From the NCBI GenBank assembly GCA_934402155.1, contig CAKRTP010000099.1, positions 1 to 6,615 on the forward strand: a DNA stretch of 6,615 nucleotides, given 5' to 3'. Shown here piece by piece: positions 6,154 to 6,615 of the stretch. The translations under genes were made by a program, and so were the position numbers. The notes under the pieces are model-generated. The model was not told the origin of the DNA. It did no database searches and saw only the letters and a list, made by a program, of their open reading frames with translations. How positions within the stretch are numbered: position 1 is the stretch's first letter; the number at the start of each line of letters is the position of its first letter. The stretch comes from an uncultured Blautia sp. Its GTDB lineage: Bacteria; Bacillota; Clostridia; Lachnospirales; Lachnospiraceae.

Positions 6154-6180
6154 GTTACTGTGAACGAAGCGAACAGTAAC
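6154..6180. repeat. Inverted repeat (hairpin) between the serine hydrolase and SH3 genes
   Basis: A perfect 8-base inverted repeat GTTACTGT (6154-6161) / ACAGTAAC (6173-6180) encloses an 11-base loop GAACGAAGCGA. On the forward strand it is followed by AAAAATAAT, not a T-run, so it is not a standard terminator for the serine hydrolase. On the minus strand it is followed by TTATTTTTCTTT and could end antisense transcripts. It may be a processing or mRNA-stabilising hairpin, or one copy of a dispersed intergenic repeat; the sequence alone does not decide. Confidence 0.6.
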
Positions 6181-6192
6181 AAAAATAATCCA

Positions 6193-6200
6193 AAAGGAGG
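6193..6200 (+). promoter_or_regulatory. Very strong ribosome binding site of the SH3-repeat gene
   Basis: AAAGGAGG lies eight bases before the ATG at 6209. It sets the start of an open frame that runs off the window. I see no convincing promoter in the 68 bases between the serine hydrolase stop and this ATG, so the gene may be read from the promoter at 5113-5141. Confidence 0.85.
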
Positions 6201-6208
6201 ATATCACT

Positions 6209-6615
6209 ATGAAAAAGAGATTGACAGGAGTTTTTGAATCTTCATTCATCAAGTGGGCGGCACTGTTTGTACTTGTGTTTACCTTATCCCTTCCGTTTTC
6301 TGCGAAGGAGAGTTTTGCAGGTGCAATGTACAGTGTAAGTGTAAGCAAAGGATATCTTGCCCTTCGTACAGCGAAAGCATACGACAGCAAAAATGAGATC
6401 GGAGAACTTTATACAGGAGATACCGTAGAAGTCATGGATACAAGTGACAGCACATACTGGTATGTATATTCTTCCAAGCTTGGCAAATCGGGATATGTAA
6501 ACCGCAGTTATCTTGTCGCACTGGGCGGCGGTTCCTACAGCGGAGGAAGCAGCTATACAGTAAGTGTAAGCAAGGGATATCTTGCCCTTCGTACAGCGAA
6601 AGCATACGACAGCAA
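6209..6615 (+). CDS. Secreted tandem SH3-domain (SH3b) protein, N-terminal part
   Basis: The first 135 codons of an exported protein that continues beyond the window. Residues 1-37 form a long signal peptide (MKKR start, hydrophobic core 17-31 ending in LSLPFSA, likely cut after SFA). Residues 41-103 form one bacterial SH3 module: YLALRTAKAYDSKNEIGELY (49-68), GDTVEV (70-75), YWYVYSS (83-89) and GKSGYVNRSYLV (92-103), the usual SH3_3 pattern. A Gly/Ser linker GGGSYSGGSS (106-115) follows. A second module then starts at 116 with 18 residues identical to the first, a period of 75 residues. Such modules usually bind peptidoglycan or other wall polymers. Whether a catalytic domain follows (for example NlpC/P60, amidase or glycosidase) cannot be seen. 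It lies 68 bases after the serine hydrolase, in the same direction, so co-transcription is likely. Confidence 0.9.
   Translation, partial: MKKRLTGVFESSFIKWAALFVLVFTLSLPFSAKESFAGAMYSVSVSKGYLALRTAKAYDSKNEIGELYTGDTVEVMDTSDSTYWYVYSSKLGKSGYVNRSYLVALGGGSYSGGSSYTVSVSKGYLALRTAKAYDS
6335..6390 (+). repeat. In-gene direct repeat, copy 1
   Basis: This 56-base stretch encodes the start of the first SH3 module. It recurs 225 bases downstream with one silent difference (A at 6349, G at 6574; both encode Lys). The near identity at DNA level, including synonymous positions, suggests recent duplication or gene conversion. Confidence 0.9.
6560..6615 (+). repeat. In-gene direct repeat, copy 2 (cut by the window end)
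   Basis: Second copy of the stretch at 6335-6390, with 55 of 56 bases identical and in the same reading frame. The match runs up to the last base of the window, so the true repeat is longer and there may be more copies. Confidence 0.9.

Noticed and set aside
1..6615. Mobile element, phage, defence system or CRISPR array
   Set aside because: No transposase, integrase, toxin-antitoxin pair, Cas gene, regularly spaced repeat array or terminal inverted repeat is visible; gene content and composition look like ordinary chromosome.

Overview
The window looks like chromosomal DNA from a Gram-positive anaerobe of the class Clostridia, most likely family Lachnospiraceae. This is inferred from the protein families: a DUF624 membrane protein, a YhcC-type radical SAM protein, a DUF4364 protein, RarA, a YerC-type TrpR-like protein, a Lachnospiraceae-style N-acetylmuramoyl-alanine amidase and a tandem SH3-domain surface protein. 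It is also inferred from strong AGGAGG-type ribosome binding sites and SigA-type promoters. By eye, base composition is moderate in genes and very AT-rich in the intergenic gaps. I see no insertion sequence, phage gene, CRISPR array, tRNA or rRNA.

Layout. Bases 1-2112 hold a tight forward gene string: DUF624 membrane protein, radical SAM protein (1-base overlap) and DUF4364 protein (16-base gap). It ends at a long hairpin (2115-2164) that can also serve the convergent rarA gene (2169-3482, minus strand). rarA and the forward yerC-like gene (3668-3979) diverge from a 185-base gap with a plausible SigA promoter on each side. A second long two-way hairpin (3982-4028) separates yerC from the convergent amidase gene (4027-4950, minus strand). 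A 221-base AT-rich gap then holds the promoters for the amidase and for a divergent secreted serine hydrolase (5172-6140). A short gap with an unusual hairpin leads into the start of a secreted SH3-repeat protein (6209 to the window end, incomplete).

The left half is housekeeping: a membrane protein of unknown role, a radical SAM enzyme of unknown substrate, a probable DNA-binding protein, a replication-fork AAA+ ATPase and a small DNA-binding protein. The right part (about 4027-6615) is a compact group of three exported proteins that probably act at the cell wall: one cleaves the peptide stem from glycan strands, one has the fold and motifs of penicillin-recognising serine enzymes but no visible beta-lactamase general base, and one carries wall-binding-type SH3 modules. 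No clear-cut new system is visible. The most interesting points are the nearly identical in-frame 225-base repeat in the SH3 gene, the altered active-site layout of the serine hydrolase, and the hairpin and promoter structures around these exported genes.
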